A stretch of DNA of 64,000 bases from Mesorhizobium sp. B2-4-3. Its GTDB lineage: Bacteria > Pseudomonadota > Alphaproteobacteria > Rhizobiales > Rhizobiaceae. Of this stretch, positions 7,511-16,010 are shown piece after piece. The DNA lies in NCBI RefSeq assembly GCF_006442815.1, contig NZ_VFVL01000009.1, positions 115,976 to 179,975 on the forward strand, read 5' to 3'. Both the position numbers and the translations under genes were made by a program. The notes under the pieces are model-generated. The model saw only the letters and a list, made by a program, of their open reading frames with translations. It was not told the DNA's origin and did no database searches. Numbering within the stretch: position 1 is the stretch's first letter; every line of letters begins with the position of its first letter.

Positions 7511-8344
7511 ATGCGCTTCAAGACGATCGTCGCCATTTTGCAGAACGAACAGGACGCCGAGCGCGTGCTCGATTGCGCCCTTCCGCTTGCCGACAGGTTC
7601 GAGAGCCACCTCGTCGGCATCCATGCCGAGGCGCTTCCCGTGCCCTACACGTCGGCCACGGGCTTTCCGGATACCGAATTCCTGCAGGTCTCGGCCGAGA
7701 TGAACAAGGAACGCGCCGACAAATTGCAGGCCTATTTCCTGCAGCGGATCGAGGAATCCGGCCTGTCCTTCGAGTGGCGAAGCCTGGAGAGCTTTTCCGG
7801 CGACAGCGCGCTGACCGGCATATCGAGCGTGCGCGCCGCCGATCTGATCATCGCAGCGCAGCGTGACACCGGGGGCGATCCGAGCGCCGATGTCGACACG
7901 CTGGTCTACGACGCCGGCCGGCCGGTGCTGGTCGTGCCGCATGACGGCCCGCTGGTGACAACCTTCAGGCGTGTGCTGCTTGCCTGGAACGGTAGCAAGG
8001 AAGCGGCCCGCGCGGCGTTCGATGCCCTGCCCTTCATCGCCGAGGCCGACAAGACCGACATTCTCGTCATCGATCCGCCGGAGACGCTGGATGAATCTCC
8101 GGAAGCCGCCGGCGCCGAGATCGCCGCGGCGCTGTCCCGCCACGGCGCCAATGTCAGCGTCTGCGTGCAGAAATCCGGCGGCACTTCGGTCGACGACGTG
8201 ATTCAGGCCAGGATCGCGGAATCCGGCGCCGATCTTCTGGTGCTAGGCGCATACAGCCACTCCTGGCTGCGCCAGCTTCTGTTCGGCGGCGTCACCCGCA
8301 CGGTGCTGCGCTCCACGAATGTGGCCGCTTTCCTGTCGCGTTAG
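7511..8344 (+). CDS. Tandem UspA-domain universal stress protein
   Basis: A 277-residue protein with two Usp-like halves: residues about 1-145 (MRFKTIVAILQNEQDAERVL to GRPVLVVPHDGP) and about 150-277 (RRVLLAWNGSKEAARA to LGAYSHSWLRQLLFGGVTRT). The second half keeps the GxxxxS/R loop that contacts ATP in nucleotide-binding Usps (GAYSHS followed by FGGVTRTVL); the first half is degenerate. Cytoplasmic and stress-related by family. GAGGGA precedes the ATG. Confidence 0.88.
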   Translation: MRFKTIVAILQNEQDAERVLDCALPLADRFESHLVGIHAEALPVPYTSATGFPDTEFLQVSAEMNKERADKLQAYFLQRIEESGLSFEWRSLESFSGDSALTGISSVRAADLIIAAQRDTGGDPSADVDTLVYDAGRPVLVVPHDGPLVTTFRRVLLAWNGSKEAARAAFDALPFIAEADKTDILVIDPPETLDESPEAAGAEIAAALSRHGANVSVCVQKSGGTSVDDVIQARIAESGADLLVLGAYSHSWLRQLLFGGVTRTVLRSTNVAAFLSR

Positions 8345-8471
8345 GGTGTATTTCCTGGGTCCACAGCCATCGCCGGCCCTGCCCTTGCCAAGAGTAACGC
8401 TTTCCAGCTAATTCCGCGTGCATTCCAGTGTTTCTGCGCGCCGACGGCGTGCTTTGCGGAGTGCCCGAACC

Positions 8472-8972
8472 ATGTCCCTTCCCGAAAAAGCCTTTCCCGT
8501 CTCCTGGGACCAGTTCCACCGCGACGCCCGCGCGCTTTCCTGGCGGCTTTCCGGCGCCAACAAGGGACAGTGGAAAGCAATCGTCTGCATCACCCGCGGC
8601 GGCCTGGTGCCCGCCGCCATCATCGCGCGCGAGCTCGGCATCCGCGTCATCGAGACGGTGTGCGTCGCCTCCTACCATGACTACACCAGCCAGGGTCAGT
8701 TGCAGGTCCTGAAGGAGATTTCGCCGCCGCTGCTCGCCGATGACGGGGCCGGCGTGCTCATCATCGACGACCTGACCGATACCGGCAAGACGGCCGGTAT
8801 CGTGCGCGCCATGATGCCCAAGGCGCATTTCGCCACCGTCTATGCCAAGCCGAAGGGCCGACCGCTGGTCGACACGTTCGTCACCGAGGTCAGCCAGGAC
8901 ACCTGGATCTACTTCCCCTGGGACATGGGCTTCACTTATCAGAAGCCGATCGCGGACGATCACGCCGGCTGA
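8472..8972 (+). CDS. gpt: Xanthine phosphoribosyltransferase
   Basis: A 166-residue type I phosphoribosyltransferase (E. coli Gpt is 152). The PRPP loop is [34 protein letters not shown] forms the N-terminal phosphate-binding segment. The hood contains [15 protein letters not shown], and the C-terminal WIYFPWDMG is diagnostic of XGPRT. It salvages xanthine and guanine to XMP/GMP with PRPP. GGAG sits about 10 nt before ATG 8472. Monocistronic by spacing; shares the purine-salvage theme with ade at the window start. Confidence 0.93.
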   Translation: MSLPEKAFPVSWDQFHRDARALSWRLSGANKGQWKAIVCITRGGLVPAAIIARELGIRVIETVCVASYHDYTSQGQLQVLKEISPPLLADDGAGVLIIDDLTDTGKTAGIVRAMMPKAHFATVYAKPKGRPLVDTFVTEVSQDTWIYFPWDMGFTYQKPIADDHAG

Positions 8973-9169
8973 ACAGCCATCATATTCTCCAGAGAATCTG
9001 CCTCAAACCTGCGTCATGTAGTCGAGCCGATGAGCACGACTACTTTGCGAGACTGACTTTTTCTGGTGGGGTTTTCCGGCGGAGTGAAGTTTTTTACTTT
9101 TAAAGCCCACAATTCGCCGTAAGATTCGTAAGGTGGCAAACGATTCTGGAGGCTGGGGCAGCTTCTACC

Positions 9170-9658
9170 ATGTTGACGAGGCCGACGACGCACAACCAGA
9201 TGGCCGAAAGAGTCCGGCGGCTCTTCGGCGTCGCGCCTTGTCGCCTGCAGGTTGCCGCCCTGCCGTGGCGCGAGGGCGAGAACGGCGTCGAGATCATGCT
9301 GATCACCAGCCGCGACACTGGGCGCTGGGTGCTGCCCAAGGGTTGGCCGGAAGCCAGGGAACCGCTTTGCCAGGCGGCCGCTCGCGAAGCAGGCGAGGAA
9401 GCCGGACTGCGCGGCTCCATATCGCATTTTGAAGCCGGCCGCTATTTCTATGCCAAAGTCCTCACCTCCGGCGAGGAAGTGCCTTGCGAGGTCCTGGTCT
9501 TTCCGCTGCATGTCGACCGCGTCGCGGATCGCTGGAAGGAGAAGCGCGCGCGAACGCGCAAATGGGTTGGCCCGAACGAAGCCGTCCGGATGGTCAACGA
9601 ACCCGACCTTTGCCAAATCATCGCCAGCTTCTGCGCCGCGCCGCGCAAATTCGCCTGA
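9170..9658 (+). CDS. Nudix hydrolase (diphosphoinositol-polyphosphate phosphatase-like)
   Basis: A 162-residue Nudix protein. Core: VLPKGWPEAREPLCQAAAREAGEEAGLRG, a Nudix box in which GWPE starts the loop and the AAREAGEEAG helix carries the metal-binding glutamates. The WVLPKGWP entry is characteristic of the short DIPP/NUDT3-like group in rhizobia. Substrate not determinable. ATG 9170 is used; ATG 9200 (MAERVRRLFG) is a plausible alternative. The 197-nt gap upstream shows no other gene. Confidence 0.85.
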   Translation: MLTRPTTHNQMAERVRRLFGVAPCRLQVAALPWREGENGVEIMLITSRDTGRWVLPKGWPEAREPLCQAAAREAGEEAGLRGSISHFEAGRYFYAKVLTSGEEVPCEVLVFPLHVDRVADRWKEKRARTRKWVGPNEAVRMVNEPDLCQIIASFCAAPRKFA

Positions 9659-9659
9659 T

Positions 9660-9771
9660 TCAAAGCAAATTCTTGAAAAGCGCGGAGCGTTAAAGCGCGG
9701 CGACTTCGCCGTAGCGGGCTCGGCGACTTCGCCGTAGCACTCCGCCCGGGTTGCGTCAGATCGGAAAAATC
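9660..9771. repeat. Degraded family D palindrome with tandem duplication
   Basis: Begins with TTCAAAGCAAATTCTTGAAAAG and ends CCGCCCGGGTTGCGTCAGA, matching the outline of 4360-4447. Inside, CGGCGACTTCGCCGTAGC is present twice, at 9698-9715 and 9721-9738 (23-bp period). It fills the gap between convergent genes at 9170 and 9774 and may act as a terminator. Confidence 0.5.
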
Positions 9772-9773
9772 CG

Positions 9774-10958
9774 TCAGACGCGGCCGAAATCATCGGAACT
9801 GAGCCGGGTCCAACGATCGCCCATCAATCCGCCGATGAAGATGTCGCCGGAGCGGACCGCTTCCGCGACCTCGGCAATGCGCGAGCGGACCATCGTTCCC
9901 CCGGCATAGCGGAAGAACACATGCTGGTGGCCGAAGAGCTGCGGCATGAATCGGCTCTGGGACTGCCCGGCAATGCCCACGCAACCCATGTCCCGCGCCG
10001 CCGCGATGAGAGCATCCAGCGTCGCGCCCCAGTGGGATCCGGATGCCTGGATTTGCAGCAGGTTCGCGACGCCGCCGGCCTGGCCATAAAAAGCGTAGCA
10101 GCCCAGCATCTTGCCCGTTTCGTCGTAGGTCCCGCCGAAATGAAGCGGCCCGTCGGCCCGCTTCTCGGCCGCCAGCGCGAGCAGCCGCGGCAACTCCCCG
10201 TCCATCCAACTCGGCCGAAGGGAATAATCGGTCATGAGGATTGGCAGTCGCTCCGCAAATCGGACCGCATCGATCGGTTCCCGGTGGATCCGTTGGGAAG
10301 ACGAATGCTGGGCCGATGGCTCGAACCTTCTTCTTGCAAGAGCGTCGAAGGCTTTCGCGAAGGGATCGAGCGCCAAGCGAGGCAGCCCGGGCCATTTACG
10401 GCGCAGCGCGGCGGCGGCCATGGCGCCCGGCCGGAAAACACAGGTCCATTCCAGGCAGTGCACCGGCAGCAGCTGATACTTCATCGGACGCGCGAAGGCC
10501 AAGGATGTGCGGTTGGCGGAGTCGGTCAGGTAGAGATCGAATTCGCCTTGATGCAGGGTACGCAGCAATTGCGGCCCGGCCCAACCGTGATCGGTATTTG
10601 AATCGGTCATGAAGGGACCGATGATGGCCGCGTTCAATGCGCTTCCGTTGAGCTCGTAGCGGGCTTTCAGAACGCCCATGAAGCCACCTAGGCGGCCCTG
10701 CGGATCGATCTGGACAAGAGCCTCGCTCTCATCCCCATCAAGGTAAAGCTCCCTCATGTAGTCGGCCGTCTGCGCGATCGCGCGATCGCGCTGGAGGCGA
10801 CGATGGCGAAACTTCATCAGGAATAGCGCGGCGACGTGCTCGAGATCCCCGGCGGCCAAAGGCCGAACCGAGCCATGCTGGGATTCCCGCGTCGACGGCG
10901 CGGCCATCTTTCCCTGGCCGGTCATGCTTCCCAAAGAAAATCTCCGTTCAACCGGCAT
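9774..10958 (-). CDS. Large hypothetical protein, GNAT-like
   Basis: A 394-residue protein tentatively in the GNAT acyltransferase superfamily. The N-terminal part reads VRPLAAGDLEHVAALFLMKF, a typical GNAT opening, and a second such region appears near residues 260-380 (GKMLGCYAFYGQAGGVANLL, then AARDMGCVGIAGQ). No acetyl-CoA P-loop is fully convincing. It may be a tandem GNAT or FemAB-like fold. Start 10958 has TAGGA too close (2 nt); ATG 10925 with GGGA is equally possible. Its leader is strikingly AT-rich (10959-11130). Substrate unknown. Confidence 0.65.
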   Translation of the reverse strand: MPVERRFSLGSMTGQGKMAAPSTRESQHGSVRPLAAGDLEHVAALFLMKFRHRRLQRDRAIAQTADYMRELYLDGDESEALVQIDPQGRLGGFMGVLKARYELNGSALNAAIIGPFMTDSNTDHGWAGPQLLRTLHQGEFDLYLTDSANRTSLAFARPMKYQLLPVHCLEWTCVFRPGAMAAAALRRKWPGLPRLALDPFAKAFDALARRRFEPSAQHSSSQRIHREPIDAVRFAERLPILMTDYSLRPSWMDGELPRLLALAAEKRADGPLHFGGTYDETGKMLGCYAFYGQAGGVANLLQIQASGSHWGATLDALIAAARDMGCVGIAGQSQSRFMPQLFGHQHVFFRYAGGTMVRSRIAEVAEAVRSGDIFIGGLMGDRWTRLSSDDFGRV

Positions 10959-11199
10959 TCCTACAGAAACAAAAAAATCCTAGAGGCCAGCGCCTATCAC
11001 ATCCGATTTTCTTTTCTGTAAATATACGACGAATGTTGCTTCAAAAAGCGGAAGTCGATCAAATTTAAGAGAGAAACTACTAAAATATTCAATGTATAGA
11101 AAGAAACTTGAATAGCACATTACGCAGTCATATCCGCATAACGTGAAGGCGGTTGTAACTGTCGAGTTGGCAGGCGGATCGCTCCGAAGACCGTGCTCC
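10959..11199 (-). promoter_or_regulatory. AT-rich leader/promoter region
   Basis: About 170 nt, especially 10970-11130, is clearly AT-rich against a background near two-thirds GC, with A runs (ACAAAAAAAT) and TAAAATATTCAATGTATAG. No frame or RNA gene is evident. The region probably holds the promoter of the 9774-10958 gene and may be a silencing-protein target. I see no definite -35/-10 pair. Confidence 0.4.
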
Positions 11200-11229
11200 G
11201 ACTGCGCCCGGCCGGAGCCGGGCGCAGTC
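11200..11229 (-). terminator. Strong GC hairpin downstream of ABC exporter
   Basis: A perfect 13-bp stem, GACTGCGCCCGGC paired with GCCGGGCGCAGTC around loop CGGA, lies 8 nt past the stop of the ABC gene. There is no U tract on the minus strand, so it may end transcription inefficiently or protect the mRNA 3' end. Confidence 0.5.
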
Positions 11230-11236
11230 CCTTTCC

Positions 11237-13042
11237 TCAGGCGACGAGGCCCTTGGTCAATTCGAGCGCCTGACGCTCGAACAGCCGTCGGTAGATGCCG
11301 CCGTTCAGCCTGATCAGGTCGTCATGCGAACCTTCCTCGGCGATACGGCCGCGATCGAAGACCAGCAGCCGGTCGAGCGCCCGCACCGTCGAGAGCCGGT
11401 GCGCGATCACCAGGGTCGTGCGCCCGATCATCAACCGCTCCATCGCCCTCTGGATCAGCACTTCCGATTCCGAATCCAGGCTCGACGTCGCCTCGTCCAG
11501 GATCAGGATGCGCGCGTCGGCCAGGAAGGCACGGGCGATCGCCACACGTTGACGCTCGCCGCCCGACAATTTCACGCCACGCTCGCCGACCAGGGTTCCA
11601 TAGCCCTTGGGCAGGCTCGTGATGAAATCATGCGCGCTGGCGAGTTTGGCCGCGTGCTCGATCTCGGCCTGGCTGGCACCGGGCCTGGCATAGGCGATGT
11701 TCTCGGCAAGCGAGCGGTGGAACAGGATCGGCTCCTGCTGGACGATGGCGATCTGGCCGCGCAACGACGCCTGCTCGACTTGCGAGATATCCTGGCCGTC
11801 GATCAGGATCCGCCCGGCATTCACGTCATAGAGCCGCTGGATCAGCTTGACGAAGGTCGTCTTGCCCGAGCCCGAATGCCCGACCAGTCCGACACGTTCG
11901 CCGGCCTCGATATCGACCGAGAAATCGCGGTAGAGCGGCAGACGGTGACTGCCGTAGTGGAACGTCACCTTGTCGAAGGCGATGTGCCCATCGGTGATCC
12001 GGATCGGCTGGGCGCCGGGCCGGTCCTCGATGCCGAGCGGCTCGGACTGGAAGTCGACCAGTTCCTCCATGTCGTTGATCGAGCGCTGCAGGTTGCGGAT
12101 ATGCGTGCCGATGTCGCGCAGATAGCCCTGCAGCACGAAGAACGAGGTCAGCACGAAGGCGACGTCGCCGGCGCTTGCCTGGCCCCAGGCCCACAACATG
12201 AGGGCAAGACCGATCACCGCCGCACGCATCAGGAGCAGCAGCGTCCCCTGCGTGGTGCCGTTGGCGGTGCCGCGCATCCAGGTGCGGCCGGTGCGCAGGC
12301 GCCATTTGGCGACGACGCGCGCCAGCCGCGCTTCCTCGCGGGTCTCCGCGCCGAAGCCCTTGACGACGGCGTTGCAGCTCACCGCGTCGGCCAGCGAGCC
12401 GCCCAGCCGCGTGTCCCAGCTGTTGGCGAGCCGCGCGGCTGGCGCGACATAGCCGAGCGACAGCGTCGCCGTGACGGCGATGAACAGCACCGAACCGGCG
12501 GCCACCACTGCCCCCATCAGCGGCCAGAACCAGCCGAGCAGCAGCGTCGAACCGACGAGCATGACGACCGACGGCAGCAGCGCGATCAGGATCGTGTCGT
12601 TGAGCAGATCCAGCGCCCACATGCCGCGCGTTATCTTGCGCACCGTCGATCCGGCAAAGCTGTTGGCGTGCCAGTCCGTCGAGAAGCGCTGCACCCGGTG
12701 GAAGGCATCGGCTGCAATGTCCGACATCATCTTCAGCGTCAGCTCGACGATCCACAGGAAGGCGGCATTGCGCAGCACGACGCCGGCCAGCGCCAGCGCC
12801 ATCAGGGTCGAGAACGCCGTCATCGCCGCATTCCAGGCGACTGCATCGGTTCCGGCGCCGCTGGCGACCGCATCGACCAGGCGGCCGGAGTAGAAGGGTG
12901 TCAGCACGTCGGCCAGCGTCGAGAGCAGGAAGGCGCCCATGATGAGCGAAAGCCGCCACGGCTGTTGGCGCCAATGGCCAAACGTAAAGCCAAGCACGCT
13001 GCGAAAGGCGCTCGCGCGCAGGTCGGTCTTGAAACGAGCCAT
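11237..13042 (-). CDS. ABC exporter, fused membrane and ATPase half-transporter
   Basis: A 601-residue type IV ABC half-exporter. The N-terminal membrane domain (about residues 1-320) has six hydrophobic spans, from WRLSLIMGAFLLSTLADVL to DVAFVLTSFFVLQGYL. The C-terminal ATPase has Walker A GHSGSGKTT (about 385), signature LSGGERQRVAIARA, Walker B ILILDEATSSLD (about 510) and the switch His in IAHRLS. It works as a homo- or heterodimer in the inner membrane; substrate (drug, lipid or peptide) unknown. ATG 13042 is preferred over TTG 13060. No partner transporter gene is adjacent. Confidence 0.93.
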   Translation of the reverse strand: MARFKTDLRASAFRSVLGFTFGHWRQQPWRLSLIMGAFLLSTLADVLTPFYSGRLVDAVASGAGTDAVAWNAAMTAFSTLMALALAGVVLRNAAFLWIVELTLKMMSDIAADAFHRVQRFSTDWHANSFAGSTVRKITRGMWALDLLNDTILIALLPSVVMLVGSTLLLGWFWPLMGAVVAAGSVLFIAVTATLSLGYVAPAARLANSWDTRLGGSLADAVSCNAVVKGFGAETREEARLARVVAKWRLRTGRTWMRGTANGTTQGTLLLLMRAAVIGLALMLWAWGQASAGDVAFVLTSFFVLQGYLRDIGTHIRNLQRSINDMEELVDFQSEPLGIEDRPGAQPIRITDGHIAFDKVTFHYGSHRLPLYRDFSVDIEAGERVGLVGHSGSGKTTFVKLIQRLYDVNAGRILIDGQDISQVEQASLRGQIAIVQQEPILFHRSLAENIAYARPGASQAEIEHAAKLASAHDFITSLPKGYGTLVGERGVKLSGGERQRVAIARAFLADARILILDEATSSLDSESEVLIQRAMERLMIGRTTLVIAHRLSTVRALDRLLVFDRGRIAEEGSHDDLIRLNGGIYRRLFERQALELTKGLVA

Positions 13043-13140
13043 GATGTCATCCGGGCGCAAACCAGCCCGGTCCCGGTAAATTCAAATTGGAAAACCCGCG
13101 TCCGCGCCTTGCGGCGTCTCTGAAAAGCGGGAGGTTCAGT

Positions 13141-13257
13141 ATGGTGGCCGCCCGCCCGAAGGCGGCGACCGGCAGCGGCAAACGCCTCTCCTGCATCCAG
13201 CTTTCCGATCAATCTTCGGAAAGCCTGAGCAGACCTAGGCTTCGCGGCCTCGCGTAA
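13141..13257 (+). CDS. Possible 38-residue small protein
   Basis: In the 357-nt gap 13061-13417 an ATG at 13141 sits 6 nt after GGGAGG, an excellent ribosome site, and opens 38 codons to TAA. The product is basic (MVAARPKAATGSGKRL start) with no hydrophobic segment or known domain. Its 3' half is also a hairpin (CTTTCCGA/TCGGAAAG near 13201-13223), so the region might be regulatory RNA instead. Nothing else is visible in the gap. Confidence 0.25.
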   Translation: MVAARPKAATGSGKRLSCIQLSDQSSESLSRPRLRGLA

Positions 13258-13417
13258 CGATGTAAAATCCTGCCATACGGTCCTCCCGGAAGGGAATCGC
13301 GGAGACGCCTTTATAGGGAGGCATCAGCCGATCGCCAAGTCGGCCCGTCACGGAAATGGCATCTGGTCCAAGCACTGAGACGAATTTGCAACAACGGCGT
13401 TGCTCTGGCGTCCCTTG

Positions 13418-13831
13418 TCAGGCTGTCGGCTTGCGGTCGAAGCGCATGTAGCGTCCATCGGTCGACGCCTTGAAGCCGAACTTCTCGTAGAGGGTGTGGG
13501 CATCGTCGGTCGACAGGCTCCAATGCGCCACCGACGCGACCTCAGGGTGATCGATCAACGCCTGGACGAGCCGCTTGCCGATCCCCCGCCCGCGATGCTC
13601 CGGCCAGATGATGACGTCGGCGACATAGGCAAAGATCGTATAGTCGGTGATCGCGCGGGCGAAGCCGACCTGCCTGCCGTCGAGATAGGCGCCAACGCAA
13701 AGCGAGTTGTCGAAGGCACGACGGTTCGCCTTGTCGGTTCGCGACGCTCCCCAATAGCTTTGCATGAGCTGGTCGGAGGTTGCCCGGAAATCGACCCGCG
13801 ACAGGTCGAAACTGATTTCAATATCCTGCAT
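13418..13831 (-). CDS. GNAT family N-acetyltransferase
   Basis: A 137-residue single-domain GNAT enzyme. The acetyl-CoA pyrophosphate loop is EHRGRGIGKRLV, a canonical R/QxxGxG/A. It is preceded by FAYVADVIIWPEH on strand 4 and followed by AHTLYEKFGF, the helix where GNATs place their general-acid Tyr. The start is at ATG 13831. It begins 20 nt after the nadE stop in the same direction, so the two are likely co-transcribed. Substrate unknown. Confidence 0.88.
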   Translation of the reverse strand: MQDIEISFDLSRVDFRATSDQLMQSYWGASRTDKANRRAFDNSLCVGAYLDGRQVGFARAITDYTIFAYVADVIIWPEHRGRGIGKRLVQALIDHPEVASVAHWSLSTDDAHTLYEKFGFKASTDGRYMRFDRKPTA

Positions 13832-13851
13832 GCGCGGCGCAATCTCGCGGA

Positions 13852-15531
13852 CTAGCTGCGGTCCCGGAAACGGTTGGTGATCGGATAACGGCGGTCGCGG
13901 CCGAAATTCTTCCGTGTGATCTTCACGCCTGGCGCCGCCTGGCGGCGCTTGTATTCGGCGATGTAGAGCAGGTGCTCGACGCGCGTCACCGTCGTCCGGT
14001 CGTGGCCGCGCGCGACGATGTCGTCGACGCTCATCTCGTTCTCCACCAGGCATTCCAGAATGTCGTCCAGCACCGGATAGGGCGGCAGCGAATCCTGGTC
14101 GGTCTGGTTCTCGCGCAGCTCCGCCGACGGCGCCTTGTCGATGATGTTGTTCGGGATGACCTCGCCGGAAGGTCCCAGCGCGCCCGGCGGCACGTGCGAA
14201 TTGCGCCAGCGCGACAGCCCGTAGACCTGCATCTTGTAGAGATCCTTGATCGGGTTGAAGCCGCCGTTCATGTCGCCGTAAAGCGTGGCGTAGCCGACCG
14301 ACATCTCGCTCTTGTTGCCTGTGGTGACCACCATCGAGCCGAACTTGTTCGAGATCGCCATCAGGATCGTGCCGCGGGCGCGGCTCTGCAGGTTCTCCTC
14401 GGTGATGCCTTCCTGGGTGCCTTCGAAGAGCTGGGTCAGCGCGTGCCTGAAGCCCTCGACCGGCTCGGAGATCGGCACGATGTCGTAGCGGCAGCCGAGC
14501 GCTCTGGCGCAGTCTTCCGCATCCTTCAGCGAATCCTTCGACGTATAGCGGTAGGGCATCATGACGGTCCGCAACCGCTCTTCGCCCAGCGCGTCGACCG
14601 CCAAAGCAGCGCAGATCGCGGAGTCGATGCCGCCGGAAAGGCCGAGCACGACGTTCTTGAAGCCGTTCTTGTTGACGTAGTCGCGCAGGCCGAGCATGCA
14701 GGCCCGGTAGTCGGCCTCTTCGCGCTCGGGGATCTTCGACATCGGGCCTTCCGAGCAGACCCAATGATCGCCTTTCCGTTTCCAGGTGGTGACGGCGACC
14801 GCCTCCTCGAACTGGCTCATCTGGAAGGCCAGCGTCTTGTCGGCCCCGATGGCGAACGAGGCGCCGTCGAAGATCAGCTCGTCCTGGCCGCCGAGCTGGT
14901 TGGCATAGATCATCGGCAGGCTGGTCTCGATGACCTGGCGGATGACGACCTGGTGGCGGACGTCGATCTTGGCGCGGTAATAGGGCGAGCCGTTCGGCAC
15001 CAGCAGGATCTCGGCGCCGCTCTCGGCCAGCGTCTCGCAGACGGCGATGTCGCCCCAGATGTCCTCGCAGATCGGAACGCCGATGCGCACGCCGCGGAAA
15101 TTGACCGGCCCCTGCAGCTCTGGTCCGGCCTGGAACACGCGCTTCTCGTCGAACTCACCATAATTCGGCAGATCGAGCTTGTAGCGCTCGGCGATGATCT
15201 TGCCGCCGTCGGCGAAGACGATGGAATTATGCGTGCCGGTCTTGCGCTTCAGCGGCGTGCCGATGATGACGCCGGGGCCGCCGTCGGCCGTGTCCTTGGC
15301 GAAATCCCCAGCCGCTTTCTCGCAAGCCTTCAGGAAGGAAGGCTTCAGCACCAGGTCTTCCGGCGGATAACCGGCGAGGAAAAGCTCGGTGTAGAGCACC
15401 AGATCGGCGCCCTGGCGCGCCGCGTCCGCCCTCGCCTCGCGCGCTTTGGCCAGATTGCCGGCGACGTCGCCGACGGTCGGGTTGAGCTGGGCGACGGCGA
15501 TGCGCAGGATGTCGGGAGCGGTCTTGGTCAT
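13852..15531 (-). CDS. nadE: Glutamine-dependent NAD+ synthetase
   Basis: A 559-residue fusion of a nitrilase-type glutaminase and NAD synthetase; it catalyses the last step of NAD biosynthesis, amidating NaAD with ATP and glutamine. The glutaminase triad is visible as Glu49 (YTELFLAGYPPED), Lys118 (RYKLDLPNYGEF) and Cys155 (GVPICEDIWG). The PP-loop SGGIDS lies at 299-304 of the synthetase half. Length fits the proteobacterial two-domain form. A GNAT gene follows in the same unit. Upstream lies a repeat-bearing gap. Confidence 0.96.
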   Translation of the reverse strand: MTKTAPDILRIAVAQLNPTVGDVAGNLAKAREARADAARQGADLVLYTELFLAGYPPEDLVLKPSFLKACEKAAGDFAKDTADGGPGVIIGTPLKRKTGTHNSIVFADGGKIIAERYKLDLPNYGEFDEKRVFQAGPELQGPVNFRGVRIGVPICEDIWGDIAVCETLAESGAEILLVPNGSPYYRAKIDVRHQVVIRQVIETSLPMIYANQLGGQDELIFDGASFAIGADKTLAFQMSQFEEAVAVTTWKRKGDHWVCSEGPMSKIPEREEADYRACMLGLRDYVNKNGFKNVVLGLSGGIDSAICAALAVDALGEERLRTVMMPYRYTSKDSLKDAEDCARALGCRYDIVPISEPVEGFRHALTQLFEGTQEGITEENLQSRARGTILMAISNKFGSMVVTTGNKSEMSVGYATLYGDMNGGFNPIKDLYKMQVYGLSRWRNSHVPPGALGPSGEVIPNNIIDKAPSAELRENQTDQDSLPPYPVLDDILECLVENEMSVDDIVARGHDRTTVTRVEHLLYIAEYKRRQAAPGVKITRKNFGRDRRYPITNRFRDRS

Positions 15532-15716
15532 GGAACGGATTTAGCGTGGCTGAAATCGCCCCGCAATGGCGATTGCTTGTGCCAAATAGGATCGATCGAC
15601 GGATGTCAATCGTATCCGGCTCGCCTAGTGACACTGTACAGGGATTTTGACCGGTCGGCTCCGTTTGCGCTGGCAGGTGGCAAGCGTTGGAGATTGGCCG
15701 AAACGCCCATCGCGAT

Positions 15717-15898
15717 CGTCATTCTAGGGCGGAGCAGGAGCGAAGCTCCGTCGCGAAGACCCTAGAATCCATGCCGTTACCTTGGTCGAAAGGCACAGCG
15801 GAGCAGAATTCTGCACCGCAGCGGCGCTTCCAAGTCACGGCATGGATTCTATGGTCTGCGCCGCGTCGCTTCGCTCCTTGCTCCGCCATAGAATGACG
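15717..15898. repeat. Gene-less inverted-repeat element (family B, miniature)
   Basis: Left arm 15717-15777 (CGTCATTCTAGGGCGGAGCA onward) and right arm 15837-15898 (ending GCCATAGAATGACG) are near-complementary over about 60 nt, around a 59-nt spacer containing ATTCTGCACCGC. The arms share the GGCGGAGCAAGGAGCGAAGC core with those flanking the GIY-YIG gene at 33691-34205. The spacer keeps a piece of that element's right inner flank, so this looks like its internally deleted relative. It occupies the gap 15532-16010; nothing else is seen there. Confidence 0.8.
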
Positions 15899-16010
15899 AG
15901 GTTGCGGCGGCTTCAGCCAATCCCCGGCGTTTGCGCTGATTTTCACGGACATGAATAGAAAATCCTGCACCAAGACAAACGGCACGTTTCAAAATCCCTG
16001 TGCGGTGCCA

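Noticed and set aside
9698..9738. CRISPR-like direct repeats
   Set aside because: Only two 18-bp units with a 5-bp gap, inside a palindromic intergenic repeat; no spacers or cas genes.
11324..13123. A 599-codon plus-strand frame over the ABC exporter
   Set aside because: Antisense shadow; no recognisable domain, Gln/Arg/His-rich composition typical of such shadows.
13832..14764. Long minus-strand frame fused upstream of the 137-residue GNAT
   Set aside because: This part is out of frame with nadE and has no domain; the GNAT homology starts at the ATG at 13831.
13972..15765. A 597-codon open frame on the plus strand
   Set aside because: Antisense to nadE, whose glutaminase triad and PP-loop are intact on the minus strand; it then continues into repeat DNA.
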